Source: Serratia sp. PL17
GTDB lineage: Bacteria; Pseudomonadota; Gammaproteobacteria; Enterobacterales; Enterobacteriaceae
Assembly: GCF_017832355.1 (NCBI RefSeq)
Contig: NZ_JAFIBY010000001.1
Location: 496,001-560,000, forward strand
Length of the DNA: 64,000 bases
Direction: 5' to 3'
Part shown: positions 18,049 through 30,332 of the stretch, in pieces
Position numbering within the stretch: position 1 is the stretch's first letter
Layout: each line of letters starts with the position of its first letter
Notes under the pieces: model-generated
Seen by the model: only the letters and a program-made list of their open reading frames with translations
Told to the model about the DNA's origin: nothing
Databases searched by the model: none
Translations under genes and position numbers: made by a program

Positions 18049-18834
18049 ATGCAGGATCGCAATTTTGACGATATTGCTGAAAAGTTTGCGCGTAATATTT
18101 ACGGCACCACTAAAGGTAAAATCCGCCAGGCCGTGGTCTGGCAGGATCTGACCACGCTGCTGGCCCAGTTGCCGCAGCGGCCGCTGCGCATTCTGGATGC
18201 CGGCGGTGGCGAAGGCCATATGGCCTGCCAACTGGCAGAATTAGGACATCAGGTGTTGTTGTGCGATCTTTCTGGTGAGATGATCCAACGCGCCGCGTCG
18301 CTGGCTGAGCAGAAAGGTGTGAGCCAGAACATGCAATTCATACAAAGTTCTGCGCAGGACATTGGCCAACACTTGGAACAGCCGGTTGATCTGATATTGT
18401 TTCATGCGGTGCTTGAATGGATCGCTGAACCTGAGGCAGCTTTACAGGCATTGTCTGACTGCTTGTTACCAGGCGGTGCGCTGTCATTGATGTTCTTTAA
18501 TGCTAATGGCCTCTTGATGCGTAACGTGGTGTTGGGTAATTTCCAACTGGTGAACCCAGAGGTCAGAAGGCGCAGAAAGCGTTCGTTGTCACCACAGTAT
18601 CCGCATAGCCCGCCACAGGTGTATGGCTGGCTGGAACAGTTGGGCATGCGCATCAGCGGCAAAACCGGGGTGCGGGTGTTCCACGATTATCTGCAGAGTA
18701 GGCAGCTTCAGACACAAAAATTTGAAGAGCTATTGGCGCTTGAACAGCACTATTGCCGGCAGGAGCCGTACGTGAGTTTGGGGCGCTATATTCACGTCAT
18801 GGCGCATAAACCAAACCTGAAGGACGAACTATGA
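18049..18834 (+). CDS. cmoM: tRNA 5-carboxymethoxyuridine methyltransferase CmoM
   Basis: SAM-dependent methyltransferase (formerly SmtA) that methyl-esterifies cmo5U34 in certain tRNAs. The 261-residue length equals E. coli CmoM. The class I fold motif [12 protein letters not shown] lies near residue 49, DLSGEMIQ follows as motif post-I, and [11 protein letters not shown] near residue 120 is typical. First gene of the mukFEB operon, overlapping mukF by four bases (ATGA). Confidence 0.97.
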   Translation: MQDRNFDDIAEKFARNIYGTTKGKIRQAVVWQDLTTLLAQLPQRPLRILDAGGGEGHMACQLAELGHQVLLCDLSGEMIQRAASLAEQKGVSQNMQFIQSSAQDIGQHLEQPVDLILFHAVLEWIAEPEAALQALSDCLLPGGALSLMFFNANGLLMRNVVLGNFQLVNPEVRRRRKRSLSPQYPHSPPQVYGWLEQLGMRISGKTGVRVFHDYLQSRQLQTQKFEELLALEQHYCRQEPYVSLGRYIHVMAHKPNLKDEL

Positions 18835-20153
18835 GTGAATTTTCCCAGACAGTACCCGAACTGGTCGCCTGGGCACGGAAAAATGATTTCTCTATTTCGC
18901 TCCCTACGGAGCGTCTCGCGTTTTTGCTCGCTATTGCCACATTAAATGGCGAGCGGCTGGACGGCGAGATGAGCGAAGGTGAGCTGGTTGATGCATTTCG
19001 CCATGTCAGCAAAGGTTTCGAACAGACGCATGAAACGGTGGCAGTCCGTGCCAACAATGCGATTAACGACATGGTGCGCCAGCGCCTGTTAAACCGCTTT
19101 ACCAGCGAACTGGCAGACGGCAATGCGATTTACCGTCTGACGCCGCTGGGCATAGGTATTACTGATTACTATATCCGTCAGCGCGAATTCTCTACGCTGC
19201 GTTTGTCGATGCAGCTATCGATCGTCGCGCAGGAACTGAAACGTGCTGCCGATGCCGCCGAAGAGGGTGGCGATGATTTCCACTGGCACCGCAACGTGTT
19301 TGCACCGTTAAAATATTCAGTGGCAGAAATATTCGACAGCATCGACATGACCCAGCGGGTGATGGATGAGCAACAGCAAGGCGTGAAAGAGGATATCGCA
19401 GCCTTGCTGAATCAGGATTGGCGTGCAGCGATCTCCAGCTGTGAAATGCTACTGTCCGAGACCTCGGGCACCTTACGTGAACTGCAAGATACGCTGGAAG
19501 CGGCGGGCGACAAGCTGCAAGCCAACCTGCTGCGCATTCAGGATGCAACGCTCGGTGGGGCTGAGCTAGGTTTTGTCGACAAACTGGTGTTTGATCTGCA
19601 AAGCAAGCTCGACCGCATTATCAGTTGGGGGCAACAGGCAATTGACCTGTGGATCGGCTACGACCGCCACGTGCATAAATTTATCCGTACCGCTATCGAT
19701 ATGGATAAAAACCGTGTGTTCGCACAGCGCCTGCGTCAGTCGGTACAAAATTATTTCGATAATCCATGGACGCTGACCCATGCCAACGCCGATCGCCTGC
19801 TGGATATGCGTGACGAAGAACTGGCGTTGCGCAGTGAGGAAGTGACCGGAGAATTGCCGCCGGATCTGGAATTTGAAGAATTCAGCGAAATCCGCGAACA
19901 GCTGGCGGCGATGATCGAACAAGCGTTGAAAATTTATCAGGAACAACAGATGCCGCTCAATTTAGGGGCGGTAATGCGCGATTATCTGGCGCAATATCCG
20001 CGAGCTCGTCACTTTGACGTGGCTCGTTTAGTGGTCGACCAGGCAGTGCGCCTTGGTGTGGCTGAAGCAGATTTTTCAGGGTTGCCGGCGCAATGGCAGG
20101 CAATCAATGATTACGGAGCCAAGGTCCAGGCCCATGTCATCGACAAATATTGA
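18831..20153 (+). CDS. mukF: Chromosome partition protein MukF (kleisin)
   Basis: Kleisin subunit of the MukBEF condensin, which links the MukB heads and recruits MukE to compact the chromosome. The product has 440 residues, the E. coli length. An N-terminal winged-helix dimerisation region ([19 protein letters not shown]) is followed by a long helical middle domain and a C-terminal winged helix that caps the MukB head (from about residue 330). It overlaps cmoM by four bases, and its end overlaps the proposed mukE start by 20 bases. Confidence 0.98.
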   Translation: MSEFSQTVPELVAWARKNDFSISLPTERLAFLLAIATLNGERLDGEMSEGELVDAFRHVSKGFEQTHETVAVRANNAINDMVRQRLLNRFTSELADGNAIYRLTPLGIGITDYYIRQREFSTLRLSMQLSIVAQELKRAADAAEEGGDDFHWHRNVFAPLKYSVAEIFDSIDMTQRVMDEQQQGVKEDIAALLNQDWRAAISSCEMLLSETSGTLRELQDTLEAAGDKLQANLLRIQDATLGGAELGFVDKLVFDLQSKLDRIISWGQQAIDLWIGYDRHVHKFIRTAIDMDKNRVFAQRLRQSVQNYFDNPWTLTHANADRLLDMRDEELALRSEEVTGELPPDLEFEEFSEIREQLAAMIEQALKIYQEQQMPLNLGAVMRDYLAQYPRARHFDVARLVVDQAVRLGVAEADFSGLPAQWQAINDYGAKVQAHVIDKY

Positions 20154-20862
20154 ACAAGTAATGCCAGTTAAGCTGGCCAAGGCATTGTCTAACTCGCTGT
20201 TCCCGGCGCTGGACAGCCAACTGCGTGCGGGTCGTCACATCGGTATCGATGAACTGGACAACCACGCTTTCTTAATGGATTTCCAGGATGAACTGGAAGA
20301 GTTTTATGCCCGCTACAGCGTGGAGTTGATCCGGGCGCCGGAAGGGTTCTTCTACCTACGCCCACGTTCCACGACGTTGATCCCGCGTTCGGTGTTGTCT
20401 GAGCTGGATATGATGGTGGGCAAAATCCTGTGCTATCTCTACCTCAGCCCGGAACGTTTGGCGCATGAAGGGATATTCAGCCATCAGGAACTGTACGACG
20501 AGTTATTGAGCCTGGCCGACGAAACCAAATTGCTGAAATTCGTTAACCAACGTTCCACGGGGTCGGATCTCGATCGTCAGAAACTGCACGAGAAAGTGCG
20601 TACGTCACTGAACCGCCTGCGTCGCCTGGGCATGATCTATTTTATGGGCAGCGACAGCAACAAGTTCCGCATCACGGAGGCGGTATTCCGCTTTGGTGCA
20701 GACGTGCGTAGTGGTGACGATCCGCGTGAAGCGCAGTTGCGTATGATTCGTGACGGCGAAGCTATGCCGGTTGAGAACAGCCTGTCGCTGAATGATGAAA
20801 GCGATGCTGAAGACTCGCAGCTTGATAACACTCCGGACAGTGCAGAGGATGAACAGGAATGA
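20134..20862 (+). CDS. mukE: Chromosome partition protein MukE
   Basis: KITE-type winged-helix subunit that binds MukF in the MukBEF complex. From 20134 ([16 protein letters not shown]) it has 242 residues. The N-terminal peptide matches the E. coli form, which supports this start; ATG 20161 would give 233 residues and cannot be excluded because neither has a strong Shine-Dalgarno. Conserved segments: [40 protein letters not shown] and [17 protein letters not shown]. The C-terminal tail is acidic. mukB overlaps its stop by four bases. Confidence 0.96.
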   Translation: MSSTNIEQVMPVKLAKALSNSLFPALDSQLRAGRHIGIDELDNHAFLMDFQDELEEFYARYSVELIRAPEGFFYLRPRSTTLIPRSVLSELDMMVGKILCYLYLSPERLAHEGIFSHQELYDELLSLADETKLLKFVNQRSTGSDLDRQKLHEKVRTSLNRLRRLGMIYFMGSDSNKFRITEAVFRFGADVRSGDDPREAQLRMIRDGEAMPVENSLSLNDESDAEDSQLDNTPDSAEDEQE

Positions 20863-23800
20863 TTGAACGCGGTAAATTTCGCTCGCTGACGCTGGTCAAC
20901 TGGAACGGTTTTTTCGCCCGCACCTTTGATCTCGATGAGTTGGTGACCACGCTGTCTGGCGGTAACGGGGCAGGGAAATCCACCACCATGGCGGCTTTCG
21001 TCACTGCGTTGATTCCTGATTTGACGCTGTTGCACTTCCGTAATACCACCGAAGCCGGTGCTACTAGCGGGTCACGCGATAAAGGCTTGCACGGTAAGCT
21101 ACGCGCGGGGGTGTGTTATTCCACCCTCGACGTGATCAACTCGCGTCATCAACGCGTTGTGGTTGGTGTGCGTCTGCAGCAGGTAGCAGGGCGCGATCGC
21201 AAGGTGGATATCAAGCCGTTCACCATCCAGGGGCTGCCAACGGCGGTACAGCCTACGGAGCTGCTGACCCAAACGGTTGGCGAACGCCAGGCTCGTGTGT
21301 TGACGCTGCAGGAACTGAAAGAGCGCGTTGAAGAGATGGAAGGCGTGCAGTTCAAGCAGTTCAACTCCATTACCGACTATCACTCATTAATGTTCGATTT
21401 GGGCGTGATCCCCAAACGTCTGCGTTCATCGTCAGATCGCAGTAAGTTTTATCGCCTGATCGAGGCCTCACTGTATGGCGGTATTTCCAGCGCCATCACC
21501 CGCTCGTTACGTGACTATTTGTTGCCGGAAAACAGCGGCGTGCGCAAGGCATTCCAGGACATGGAAGCGGCGTTGCGTGAAAACCGCATGACGCTGGAAG
21601 CAATCCGCGTTACCCAGACTGACCGTGATCTTTTCAAACACCTGATTTCCGAAGCCACATCCTACGTGGCGGCTGACTATATGCGTCATGCCAATGAACG
21701 CCGCATCCATTTGGACGGCGCGTTGGCGTTGCGCAGCGATCTGCTGGGCAGCCGCAAACAGCTGGCAGCCGAGCAATATCGCCATGTGGAAATGGCGCGT
21801 GAACTGGCGGAGCAGAGCGGTGCGGAATCCGATCTGGAAACCGATTACCAGGCCGCCAGCGATCACTTGAATCTGGTGCAGACGGCGATGCGTCAGCAGG
21901 AAAAGATCGAGCGCTATGAAGGCGATCTGGAAGAGCTGACCTACCGACTGGAAGAACAGAACGAAGTGGTGGCAGAGGCCAGTGAGCAGCAGGCCGAAAA
22001 CGAAGCGCGTGCCGAGGCCGCCGAACTGGAGGTGGATGAGCTGAAAAGCCAGCTCGCTGACTACCAGCAGGCGTTGGACGTGCAGCAGACCCGCGCCATT
22101 CAATACCAGCAGGCGTTGCAGGCGCTGGAACGTGCTCGTGCCCTGTGCCAACTGCCGGAACTGAGTGCCGAGAATGCGGAAGAGTGGCTCGATACTTTCC
22201 AGGCTCGTGAGCAGGAAGCGACGGAAGCGTTGCTGATGCTGGAGCAGAAACTGAGCGTAGCCGACGCCGCACACGGCCAGTTTGAACAAGCCTATCAGCT
22301 GGTAGGCAAAATTGCCGGTCAGGTCAGCCGTAGCGAAGCCTGGCAGTGTGCGCGTGAGTTACTGCGCGACTGGCCTTCACAGCAACACCTTGCCGAGCGC
22401 GTGCAGCCGTTGCGCATGCGTTTGAGTGAGCTGGAACAGCGTTTACGTTCTCAGCAGGACGCCGAACGTCTGTTGCAAGAATTCTGCAAGCGTCATGGCC
22501 AGCAGTATCAACCGGACGATCTTGAGGCACTGCAGCAAGAACTGGAAGAGCGTCTGGAATCCTTGTCGCAAAGCGTCAGTGATGCTGGCGAACGCCGGAT
22601 GGAAATGCGCCAGGAACTGGAGCAAATCCAACAGCGTATCCGCGAACTCACTGCCCGTGCCCCAATCTGGTTGGCAGCGCAGGATTCACTGAGTCAACTC
22701 AGTGAGCAAAGTGGCGAAGCGCTTGAAAGCAGCCAGCAAGTCACCGAGTACATGCAGCAATTGCTGGAGCGCGAGCGTGAAACCACGGTAGAGCGTGACG
22801 AGGTCGCGGCAGGCAAGCGTGCCGTTGAAGCGCAGATCGAACGTCTCAGCCAGCCAGGCGGTGCCGAAGATCAGCGTCTGGTTACGTTGGCCGAACGTTT
22901 TGGCGGCGTATTGCTCTCTGAAATCTATGACGATGTCACCATCGATGATGCACCTTACTTCTCCGCGCTGTATGGTCCGTCACGCCATGCGATCGTGGTG
23001 CCGGATTTGTCGCTGGTGCGCGAGATGTTGGAAGGTCTGGAAGACTGCCCGGAAGATCTCTACTTGATCGAAGGGGATCCTCAGTCATTTGATGACAGCG
23101 TCTTTGCGGTCGAAGAGCAAGACAGGGCGGTGTTGGTGAAAACCGCTGAGCGCCAGTGGCGCTACTCGCGTTATCCGGACGTGCCGTTGTTTGGCCGCGC
23201 CGCACGTGAGAACCGCCTGGAAGTGCTGCATGGTGAACGGGAAAAACTGGCAGAGCGTTACGCGACGTTGTCTTTCGACGTGCAGAAGACCCAGCGTTCA
23301 CATCAGGCCTTCAGCCGTTTCATTGGTTCCCATCTGGCAGTGGCATTTGACGCCGATCCAGAGGCGGAAATCCGTGGCCTCACGACACGCCGTGGGGAAA
23401 TCGAACGCGCTCTGAATAACCATGAGGCACAGAATCAACAACAACGTCAGCAATATGATCAGGCGAAAGAGGGCATCTCTGCGCTGAATCGCCTGATGCC
23501 GCTGGTTTCATTGTTAAACGATGAAACCTTGCAGGATCGCGTTGAGGAAATCCGTGAAGAATTGGAAGAGGCGCAGGATGCTGCACGCCATATCCAGCAG
23601 CACGGTGTTTCACTGACCAAGCTGGAACCGCTGTTGTCGGTGTTGCAGAGCGATCCGCAACAGCACGAACAGTTGCAGCAGGATTACACTCAGGCACAGA
23701 GCGTACAGCGCCAGGCCAAACAGCAGGCGTTTGCCCTGACTGAAGTGGTACAGCGTCGTGCACACTTCAGCTATACCGATTCTGCCGGTATGCAAAATGC

Positions 23801-25307
23801 CAACAACGATTTGAATGACAAGCTGCGCCAACGTTTGGAACACGCGGAAGCGGAACGTACCCGCGCCCGTGAACAGCTGCGTCAGTATCAGACTCAATTT
23901 ACCCAGTACAGCCAGGTGTTGGCGTCGCTTAAAAGCTCGTATGACGCTAAGCGCGATATGCTCAAAGAATTGAGCCAGGAGCTGGTGGACATTGGCGTGC
24001 AGGCGGATGCCAATGCCGAAGCGCGCGCACGTGCGCGTCGTGATGAATTACATGCCGGTCTGAGCAACAACCGTGCGCGGCGTAATCAGTTGGAAAAGCA
24101 ACTGACCTTCTGCGAAGCGGAAATGGACAGCCTGCAGAAGAAACTGCGCAAGCTTGAGCGGGATTATTATCAGCTGCGTGAGCAGGTCGTCACTGCCAAA
24201 GCGGGCTGGTGCGCGGTCATGCGCATGGTGAAAGACAACGGGGTTGAACGTCGTCTGCATCGTCGTGAACTGGCCTATATGGACGGCGACGAGCTGCGTT
24301 CAATGTCGGATAAGGCTCTTGGTGCATTGCGTCTGGCGGTGTCGGATAACGAACACCTGCGTGATGTACTGCGTCTTTCTGAAGATCCTAAGCGCCCAGA
24401 ACGCAAGATTCAGTTCTATATCGCGGTATACCAACATCTGCGTGAGCGTATTCGTCAGGACATCATCCGTACCGACGACCCGGTTGAAGCCATCGAACAG
24501 ATGGAGATTGAACTGGGCCGCCTGACGGAAGAATTGACGGCACGTGAGCAGAAGCTGGCGATCAGTTCCAAGAGCGTGGCGAACATCATTCGCAAAACGA
24601 TCCAGCGTGAACAAAACCGTATCCGCATGCTCAACCAGGGTTTGCAGGCGGTATCCTTCGGGCAGGTGAAAAGCGTACGACTGAACGTCAACGTGCGTGA
24701 GGCGCATGCGACTCTTTTGGATGTGCTTTCCGAACAGCAGGAACAACATCAGGATCTGTTCAACAGCAACCGCCTGACCTTCTCCGAAGCGTTGGCCAAG
24801 TTGTATCAACGTCTGAATCCACAGATTGATATGGGGCAACGCACGCCGCAAACTATTGGCGAAGAGTTGCTGGATTACCGTAACTACCTGGAACTGGAAG
24901 TGGAAGTCTTCCGCGGCTCCGATGGTTGGTTGCGTGCTGAGAGTGGTGCGCTGTCAACCGGGGAAGCGATCGGTACCGGGATGTCGATTTTGGTGATGGT
25001 CGTGCAGAGCTGGGAAGAAGAGTCCCGTCGCCTGCGCGGTAAAGATATTTCCCCATGTCGCCTGCTGTTCCTCGACGAAGCTGCGCGACTGGATGCCAAA
25101 TCCATCGCGACGTTGTTTGAGTTGTGCGATCGTCTGGAAATGCAGCTGATCATCGCGGCACCGGAAAACATCAGCCCGGAAAAAGGCACGACGTATAAGT
25201 TGGTGCGTAAGGTGTTCCAGAACCATGAACACGTACATGTCGTGGGGCTGCGCGGTTTCGCTAACGAGCCGCCTGCGTTAGGCGTCACTGCGGCAGAAAC
25301 GCCGTAA
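20859..25307 (+). CDS. mukB: Chromosome partition protein MukB (SMC-like ATPase)
   Basis: SMC-type motor of the MukBEF condensin. The product has 1482 residues (E. coli 1486). Order: N-terminal head with Walker [13 protein letters not shown] near residues 32-43; long coiled coil rich in Gln/Glu/Arg/Ala; hinge about residues 640-780 ([27 protein letters not shown]); returning coiled coil; C-terminal head with signature [16 protein letters not shown] near 1365 and Walker [12 protein letters not shown] near 1405. Last gene of cmoM-mukF-mukE-mukB, followed by a strong terminator. In relatives MatP displaces MukBEF from the terminus region; matP is also in this window. Confidence 0.99.
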   Translation: MIERGKFRSLTLVNWNGFFARTFDLDELVTTLSGGNGAGKSTTMAAFVTALIPDLTLLHFRNTTEAGATSGSRDKGLHGKLRAGVCYSTLDVINSRHQRVVVGVRLQQVAGRDRKVDIKPFTIQGLPTAVQPTELLTQTVGERQARVLTLQELKERVEEMEGVQFKQFNSITDYHSLMFDLGVIPKRLRSSSDRSKFYRLIEASLYGGISSAITRSLRDYLLPENSGVRKAFQDMEAALRENRMTLEAIRVTQTDRDLFKHLISEATSYVAADYMRHANERRIHLDGALALRSDLLGSRKQLAAEQYRHVEMARELAEQSGAESDLETDYQAASDHLNLVQTAMRQQEKIERYEGDLEELTYRLEEQNEVVAEASEQQAENEARAEAAELEVDELKSQLADYQQALDVQQTRAIQYQQALQALERARALCQLPELSAENAEEWLDTFQAREQEATEALLMLEQKLSVADAAHGQFEQAYQLVGKIAGQVSRSEAWQCARELLRDWPSQQHLAERVQPLRMRLSELEQRLRSQQDAERLLQEFCKRHGQQYQPDDLEALQQELEERLESLSQSVSDAGERRMEMRQELEQIQQRIRELTARAPIWLAAQDSLSQLSEQSGEALESSQQVTEYMQQLLERERETTVERDEVAAGKRAVEAQIERLSQPGGAEDQRLVTLAERFGGVLLSEIYDDVTIDDAPYFSALYGPSRHAIVVPDLSLVREMLEGLEDCPEDLYLIEGDPQSFDDSVFAVEEQDRAVLVKTAERQWRYSRYPDVPLFGRAARENRLEVLHGEREKLAERYATLSFDVQKTQRSHQAFSRFIGSHLAVAFDADPEAEIRGLTTRRGEIERALNNHEAQNQQQRQQYDQAKEGISALNRLMPLVSLLNDETLQDRVEEIREELEEAQDAARHIQQHGVSLTKLEPLLSVLQSDPQQHEQLQQDYTQAQSVQRQAKQQAFALTEVVQRRAHFSYTDSAGMQNANNDLNDKLRQRLEHAEAERTRAREQLRQYQTQFTQYSQVLASLKSSYDAKRDMLKELSQELVDIGVQADANAEARARARRDELHAGLSNNRARRNQLEKQLTFCEAEMDSLQKKLRKLERDYYQLREQVVTAKAGWCAVMRMVKDNGVERRLHRRELAYMDGDELRSMSDKALGALRLAVSDNEHLRDVLRLSEDPKRPERKIQFYIAVYQHLRERIRQDIIRTDDPVEAIEQMEIELGRLTEELTAREQKLAISSKSVANIIRKTIQREQNRIRMLNQGLQAVSFGQVKSVRLNVNVREAHATLLDVLSEQQEQHQDLFNSNRLTFSEALAKLYQRLNPQIDMGQRTPQTIGEELLDYRNYLELEVEVFRGSDGWLRAESGALSTGEAIGTGMSILVMVVQSWEEESRRLRGKDISPCRLLFLDEAARLDAKSIATLFELCDRLEMQLIIAAPENISPEKGTTYKLVRKVFQNHEHVHVVGLRGFANEPPALGVTAAETP

Positions 25308-25333
25308 ACGGAGAAAAGCCCACTAATAATCTG

Positions 25334-25365
25334 AAAATAGCCGCCTTGGGGTGGCTATTTTTTTG
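25334..25365 (+). terminator. Terminator of the cmoM-mukFEB operon
   Basis: Stem AAATAGCCGCC (25335-25345) / GGTGGCTATTT (25350-25360) with one wobble and a 4-nt loop, followed by TTTTTTG. Confidence 0.9.
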
Positions 25366-25530
25366 TGCGCATGGATGATGGTCCTGCTTTTTTATCCGTT
25401 TAAAACCGGGTAGCTTAATGAAATAACAGTTATTCATAAGCGCCCAAGGGCAAAATGGCTTTTCTGTTCGTATACTGAAACTAATAAGCTGTCTTGGTTG
25501 TATTTTTTGTGAGCATACAGGGGGCAATGG

Positions 25531-27378
25531 ATGTTGCTTAGAAATGGAAACACGGTACGGCGTCTGGCGTTGAGTTGCGCAATTGCATGTGGTCTGGCGT
25601 CGTCATTACCCGTATGGGCAACCGTTCCTGCCTTTCCGGTAGCGTCATCTGGCATGTCAGTCGCGCAAAGTCGTTCGGAATTGCTTGCTGCTTTGCCAAA
25701 AGGCATTACACCACATTATCTCTCAACGCTTGCTCCTCTGTACGCGGCGAACCGGATGCAATTGATGTGGCAGGATCGCGAAGCGGTTCAGCAGTTCCAG
25801 CAACAGCTTGCCGAATTGGCGATGTCCGGTGTGCAGCCGCAGTTTACCCAATGGGTAAAACAGTTGACCGATCCAGCCATTACCGATGTGGCGCGCGACG
25901 TCGTACTGTCTGACGCGATGTTGGGTTATTTGCAGTTTGTTTCGTCGATCGGTGCCAATGGCAATAGCTGGTTGTACAGCAATATTCCTTACAAACTCGG
26001 TCTGCCGCCTAATACGGTGATAAACCAATGGCAACTGGCGGTGCGCCAGGGCAAGACCCTGGCGTATGTGACCTCGCTAGCACCTCAGCACCCGCAATAC
26101 GCCAAGATGCATCAGGCATTACGCGATATGCTGGCCGACAATCGTCCCTGGCCGCAAATGGCGAATGGGCCGAGCTTACGCCCAGACCAACTGAGCAATG
26201 ATATTCCTGCCCTGCGTGAGATATTGGCGCGCAACGGCATGTTAACCACGACGGCCACTGCTGCGCCGGATGAAACACAGGATCCGCCTGCGGTATTAAC
26301 GGGTTCGCGTAATGAACCCGATGACGGTGGTCTCTCTGTCGATGAAGAGAAAAATCGCGAGGCCAAGATTGCTGTCGTAAGTCCAGCGGCTGCACCGGTA
26401 AAAGATATCGTACCTACACCACAATCTCCGTTTTCACAGCAGTCTGAAAGCCCGGTGACGGTCACGGATAATCGCTATACCAACGATCTGGTTGAGGGCG
26501 TTAAACGCTTCCAGAAATGGCAAGGCTTGAGTGCGGATGGCGTGATAGGCCCGCGTACGCGTGAATGGCTTAATGTGACGCCACAAATGCGTGCCTCACT
26601 GTTGGCGCTGAATATCCAACGTTTACGCATTCTTCCCGGCCATGTGGGCACCGGGATCATGGTGAATATTCCAAACTACTCATTGACGTATTATCAGAAC
26701 GGCAATGAAGTGCTTTCTTCGCGAGTGATCGTCGGCAGACCAAGCCGTAAGACGCCGTTGATGAACAGTGCGCTGAATAACGTGGTGGTTAACCCACCTT
26801 GGAACGTGCCGACTACGCTGGTGCGCGAGGATATCGTGCCGAAGGCGATGCGTGACGGCAGCTACTTCCAGAAACACGGTTATACCGTGCTTTCCGGCTG
26901 GAGCAACGATGCTGAGGTGATTAACCCCGCAATGATCGACTGGAACATGGTTTCTGCCCGCAACTTCCCGTACCGGATTCGTCAGGCGCCAGGTGCCACC
27001 AACTCGTTGGGTCGCTTTAAATTCAACATGCCAAGCTCGGATGCCATCTACCTGCACGATACGCCTAACCATAACCTGTTCCAGAAAGACATTCGCGCTT
27101 TGAGCTCCGGCTGTGTGCGGGTCAATAAGGCATCGGATTTGGCAAACATGTTGTTGCAGGATGCGGGTTGGAATAACACACGTGTGTCGTCCACCTTGAA
27201 AGAGGGGAATACCACCTACGTGAATATCCGTCAGCATATCCCGGTTAAATTGTATTATTTAACCGCCTGGGTTTCTGATGATGGAAAACCACAATTCCGC
27301 ACAGATATTTACAATTATGATGATACGGTGAGATCGGGTGCACAAATTTTGGCTCAGGCCGAAAAATTAATGCAATAA
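25531..27378 (+). CDS. ldtD: L,D-transpeptidase LdtD
   Basis: Periplasmic transpeptidase (YcbB) forming 3-3 peptidoglycan crosslinks. The 615-residue length equals E. coli LdtD. Order: N-terminal signal ([21 protein letters not shown]), helical scaffold, a peptidoglycan-binding repeat ([20 protein letters not shown], about residues 325-345), then the YkuD catalytic domain with [10 protein letters not shown] and the SSGCVRV motif, whose cysteine near residue 528 is the nucleophile. The start ATG follows GGGGGC. A Ser/Thr/Pro-rich stretch near residues 245-310 separates scaffold and binding repeat. A strong hairpin follows the stop. Confidence 0.97.
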   Translation: MLLRNGNTVRRLALSCAIACGLASSLPVWATVPAFPVASSGMSVAQSRSELLAALPKGITPHYLSTLAPLYAANRMQLMWQDREAVQQFQQQLAELAMSGVQPQFTQWVKQLTDPAITDVARDVVLSDAMLGYLQFVSSIGANGNSWLYSNIPYKLGLPPNTVINQWQLAVRQGKTLAYVTSLAPQHPQYAKMHQALRDMLADNRPWPQMANGPSLRPDQLSNDIPALREILARNGMLTTTATAAPDETQDPPAVLTGSRNEPDDGGLSVDEEKNREAKIAVVSPAAAPVKDIVPTPQSPFSQQSESPVTVTDNRYTNDLVEGVKRFQKWQGLSADGVIGPRTREWLNVTPQMRASLLALNIQRLRILPGHVGTGIMVNIPNYSLTYYQNGNEVLSSRVIVGRPSRKTPLMNSALNNVVVNPPWNVPTTLVREDIVPKAMRDGSYFQKHGYTVLSGWSNDAEVINPAMIDWNMVSARNFPYRIRQAPGATNSLGRFKFNMPSSDAIYLHDTPNHNLFQKDIRALSSGCVRVNKASDLANMLLQDAGWNNTRVSSTLKEGNTTYVNIRQHIPVKLYYLTAWVSDDGKPQFRTDIYNYDDTVRSGAQILAQAEKLMQ

Positions 27379-27423
27379 ATGCAATAATTATAAATAAATA
27401 ACGGTCAGAATATCGGGCCATGA

Positions 27424-27452
27424 TGCAGGCACTCATCACGTGAGTGCCTGCA
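27424..27452. repeat. Perfect 12-bp stem-loop between ldtD and mepK
   Basis: TGCAGGCACTCA (27424-27435) / TGAGTGCCTGCA (27441-27452), loop TCACG. No T-tract follows on either strand. It lies about 45 bp after the ldtD stop and 108 bp before mepK. Confidence 0.7.
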
Positions 27453-27559
27453 AGCCGCGGGACATCACGGGTTGACTCAGCCAGTGTGGGCGGTTATGGT
27501 TCAGGCAGTGCGCTGTTTTGTGCATATATTTTGATATTCTTGCCGGGTTTAACAGAAAC

Positions 27560-28108
27560 ATGGACAAAATTGATCATAATCGCCGTAAATGGCTGGCGCT
27601 AGGTAGCGCTGCCGTGGGCATAGCGCTGCTCCCTGGGCAAGCCTTTGCCAGCCTTTCTACTTCGCGCCCGCGTATTCTGGTTGTAAATAACATGCATACG
27701 GGCGAATCTCTGAAAGCCGAATTCTTCGACGGCAAGGGATATAATAAAGACGAATTAGTTCGTCTTAATCATCTCTTCCGTGACTATCGCGCGAACAAGG
27801 TTAAATCGATCGACCCTCGTTTGTTTGATCATCTCTATCGTCTGCAAGGTCTGCTGGGTACCAACAAACCGGTACAGTTGGTTTCAGGTTATCGTTCGTT
27901 GGACACCAACAATGAGCTGCGCGAGCGCAGCCGCGGTGTGGCCAAACACAGCTACCACACCAAGGGACAGGCGATGGACTTCCATATCGAAGGCATCCAG
28001 TTGAGTAATATCCGCAAAGCGGCGTTAAAAATGAGCGCCGGTGGTGTAGGATATTACCCACGTAGCAACTTTGTACACATCGATACCGGCCCGGTGCGGA
28101 CCTGGTAA
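27560..28108 (+). CDS. mepK: Murein endopeptidase MepK, Tat-exported
   Basis: Peptidase M15-family enzyme (YcbK) that cuts peptidoglycan crosslinks, including the 3-3 bonds made by LdtD, in the periplasm. The product has 182 residues, the E. coli length, from ATG 27560 (MDKIDHNRRKWLALG); an in-frame extension to 27518 is not supported. The N-terminus carries a twin-arginine pair (NRRKWLALGSAAVGIALLPG) and AFA cleavage site, fitting Tat export. Zinc-binding motifs of M15 enzymes are HTKGQAMDFH near residue 133 and FVHIDTG near the end. Its place after ldtD fits a shared role in crosslink turnover. Confidence 0.96.
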   Translation: MDKIDHNRRKWLALGSAAVGIALLPGQAFASLSTSRPRILVVNNMHTGESLKAEFFDGKGYNKDELVRLNHLFRDYRANKVKSIDPRLFDHLYRLQGLLGTNKPVQLVSGYRSLDTNNELRERSRGVAKHSYHTKGQAMDFHIEGIQLSNIRKAALKMSAGGVGYYPRSNFVHIDTGPVRTW

Positions 28109-28176
28109 TCGCTGTGCACCATAAGTATAAATAGCGCCAGCCCGTCAGGGTATGGCGTTGTTGTGGTTGGAGCCTT

Positions 28177-28824
28177 ATGAAATACCAAATTATCCCCGTA
28201 ACTGCTTTTAGTCAGAACTGCAGCCTGATCTGGTGTGAGAGCACCCAGCAGGCGGCGCTGGTCGATCCAGGCGGCGAGCCGGAAAAGTTAAAAGCCGAAA
28301 TTGCCAAACAGGGCGTGACCATCACGCAAATTCTGCTGACGCATGGTCATCTTGACCACGTAGGCGCAGCGGCGGAGCTGGCTGAACACTATCAGGTGCC
28401 GATCTACGGCCCGGATAAGGAAGACGCATTCTGGTTAGACGGCCTGCCTGCACAGAGCCAAATGTTTGGACTGGAAGAATGTGCGTCACTGACGCCAACC
28501 CAATGGCTGGAAGAAGGGGACAGCGTGCAGGTGGGCGAAATGACGCTTAATGTGCTGCATTGCCCGGGGCATACTCCAGGCCATATCGTTTTTATTAACC
28601 AGCAGGCGCGGTTGGCGCTGGTGGGGGATGTACTGTTTAACGGTGGTGTCGGCCGCAGCGACTTCCCACGTGGCGATCATCAGGCACTGATCAACTCCAT
28701 CCGCACCAAACTGTTGCCCCAGGGCGATGACATGGCGTTTATTCCAGGGCATGGGCCTATGTCTACTTTCGGCCAGGAGCGTGAAACCAATCCGTTCCTG
28801 CGAGAGGAACCGGCCATCTGGTAA
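28177..28824 (+). CDS. gloC: Type II hydroxyacylglutathione hydrolase GloC
   Basis: Metallo-beta-lactamase-fold glyoxalase II (YcbL) hydrolysing S-lactoylglutathione in methylglyoxal detoxification. The product has 215 residues as in E. coli. The dinuclear metal site shows as [11 protein letters not shown] near residue 55, HCPGHTPGH near residue 128, [14 protein letters not shown] near residue 150 and FIPGHGP near residue 190. GGAG precedes the ATG by 5 nt. It converges with aspC across a shared terminator. Confidence 0.96.
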   Translation: MKYQIIPVTAFSQNCSLIWCESTQQAALVDPGGEPEKLKAEIAKQGVTITQILLTHGHLDHVGAAAELAEHYQVPIYGPDKEDAFWLDGLPAQSQMFGLEECASLTPTQWLEEGDSVQVGEMTLNVLHCPGHTPGHIVFINQQARLALVGDVLFNGGVGRSDFPRGDHQALINSIRTKLLPQGDDMAFIPGHGPMSTFGQERETNPFLREEPAIW

Positions 28825-28847
28825 GATTATTTCCCGGCAGAAATAAC

Positions 28848-28873
28848 AAAGGGGCGCTTTTAGCGCCCCTTTT
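28848..28873. terminator. Bidirectional terminator between gloC and aspC
   Basis: Perfect stem AAAGGGGCGCT (28848-28858) / AGCGCCCCTTT (28862-28872) with a 3-nt loop and T-runs on both strands. Confidence 0.92.
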
Positions 28874-28894
28874 GCTTATGAGATCCCGCAATCT

Positions 28895-30085
28895 TTAGAG
28901 TACGGCAACGATGGCTTCGCACAGCGGTGCCATATTGTCCGGCGTCATGCCGGCAACGTTAACACGGCCGGAGTTAACGGCGTAAACGCCAAACTCGTCA
29001 CGCAGGCGCAGAACCTGTTCTTTCGTCAATCCACTGAACGAGAACATGCCGTTCTGATTGATGATAAAGCTGAAGTCCTGCTCCGCGCCTTTCTCCTGCA
29101 GGGTATTGACGAACAGCTGACGCATGCGGTGAATACGTTGACGCATATCGGTCAGCTCCTGTTCCCACAGCGCACGCAGCGCATCATCACCCAAAATGGT
29201 CGCAACAATAGCAGCGCCGTGTGACGGTGGGTTGGAGTAGTTGGCGCGAATGGCGGCTTTCACCTGGCTGAAGGCACGATCGGCGGTATCCGTGTCAGCG
29301 GCAACGACGGTGCAAGCACCAACGCGTTCGTTGTAAAGGCCGAAATTCTTGGAATAAGAACTGGCGACGATCAGTTCCTGATGCTTGGCAGCAAAAATAC
29401 GCAGGCCCTGGGCATCTTCTTCCAGACCTTTGGCAAAGCCCTGATAGGCGAAGTCGAACAGTGGCAGCCAGCCGTTAGCGGCAGACAGTTCTGCCAACTG
29501 GGACCACTGTTCTGGCGTTGGATCTATGCCGGTCGGGTTATGGCAGCAGCCATGGAACAGGACGACATCACCGGCCTGAGCCTGTTTCAGGCTATTGAGC
29601 AGGCCATCAAAGTCCAGCGCATGATTAGCGGCATCGTAGTAGGCGTATTCCAATACTTCCAGACCGACGGCACCAAACACGTTTTTATGGTTTGGCCAGC
29701 TTGGGTTACTGATCCAGATACGCTTCGCGCTGGTTTGGTTGGCGATGAAGTCAGCTGCCACACGCAGGCCGCCGGTGCCACCTGGCGTTTGCGCAGTGCG
29801 TGCACGCTTGTCGGCAATGATTGGGCTTTGCTTGCCGAACAGCAATTCTTGCGTGCAGTTGGCGAACGCAGGGATGCCTTCAATACCGAGATAGTTTTTG
29901 GTGGTTTCATTTTCCAGCAGATACTGCTCAGCTTTTTTAACGCTGGTCAGCACCGGGGTTTTACCGGTTTCATCTTTGTATACACCAATCCCCAGGTTGA
30001 TTTTGTTAGGGCGGGCATCAGCGCGGAAAATGTCGGTCAGACCCAGGATAGGATCGGCAGGTGCAGCAGTGATTTTTTCAAACAT
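28895..30085 (-). CDS. aspC: Aspartate aminotransferase
   Basis: PLP enzyme interconverting aspartate and 2-oxoglutarate with oxaloacetate and glutamate; broad activity on aromatic keto acids. The product has 396 residues, as in E. coli. ATG 30085 ([14 protein letters not shown]) was chosen over 30100 because GGAAG precedes it by 8 nt and it matches the conserved start. The PLP lysine lies in [15 protein letters not shown] near residue 246, substrate arginine in SGRVNVAGM near the C-terminus. It is downstream of ompF on the same strand but separated by the ompF terminator, so has its own promoter in 30086-30260, where a TATAAC -10 candidate is visible. Confidence 0.98.
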   Translation of the reverse strand: MFEKITAAPADPILGLTDIFRADARPNKINLGIGVYKDETGKTPVLTSVKKAEQYLLENETTKNYLGIEGIPAFANCTQELLFGKQSPIIADKRARTAQTPGGTGGLRVAADFIANQTSAKRIWISNPSWPNHKNVFGAVGLEVLEYAYYDAANHALDFDGLLNSLKQAQAGDVVLFHGCCHNPTGIDPTPEQWSQLAELSAANGWLPLFDFAYQGFAKGLEEDAQGLRIFAAKHQELIVASSYSKNFGLYNERVGACTVVAADTDTADRAFSQVKAAIRANYSNPPSHGAAIVATILGDDALRALWEQELTDMRQRIHRMRQLFVNTLQEKGAEQDFSFIINQNGMFSFSGLTKEQVLRLRDEFGVYAVNSGRVNVAGMTPDNMAPLCEAIVAVL

Positions 30086-30263
30086 GTCAGGTGCTTCCAT
30101 GGCTCGGAGTTAAGCAGACAGAAGCATCAGGGTAACGCCAGTTATACGCTTTGCCAACCGTTTGCGAGAAAAACACCGCGATCTTGTGAAGGAGGCAAAT
30201 TCGGCATAAAAAATGAGGGGGAAAGGGGCGTTGGCAGGATAAAAAATTAGCTGCGATACACAA

Positions 30264-30294
30264 AACAAAAACAGGGCCGAAGCCCTGTTTTTTT
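30264..30294. terminator. ompF terminator
   Basis: Perfect stem AAAACAGGGC (30267-30276) / GCCCTGTTTT (30281-30290), loop CGAA, T-rich on the minus strand as well. Serves ompF, which is read leftward. Confidence 0.9.
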
Positions 30295-30332
30295 AACTTA
30301 TTCGACGGTGAACCGCCGCTAAGTGAGACAAC

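Noticed and set aside
21507..22289. 260-codon open frame opposite mukB
   Set aside because: Antisense to the MukB coiled coil; Leu/Gln-rich composition is the mirror of coiled-coil codons.
29381..30250. 289-codon open frame opposite aspC
   Set aside because: Entirely antisense to a strongly conserved gene, no ribosome site and no recognisable domain; a shadow frame.
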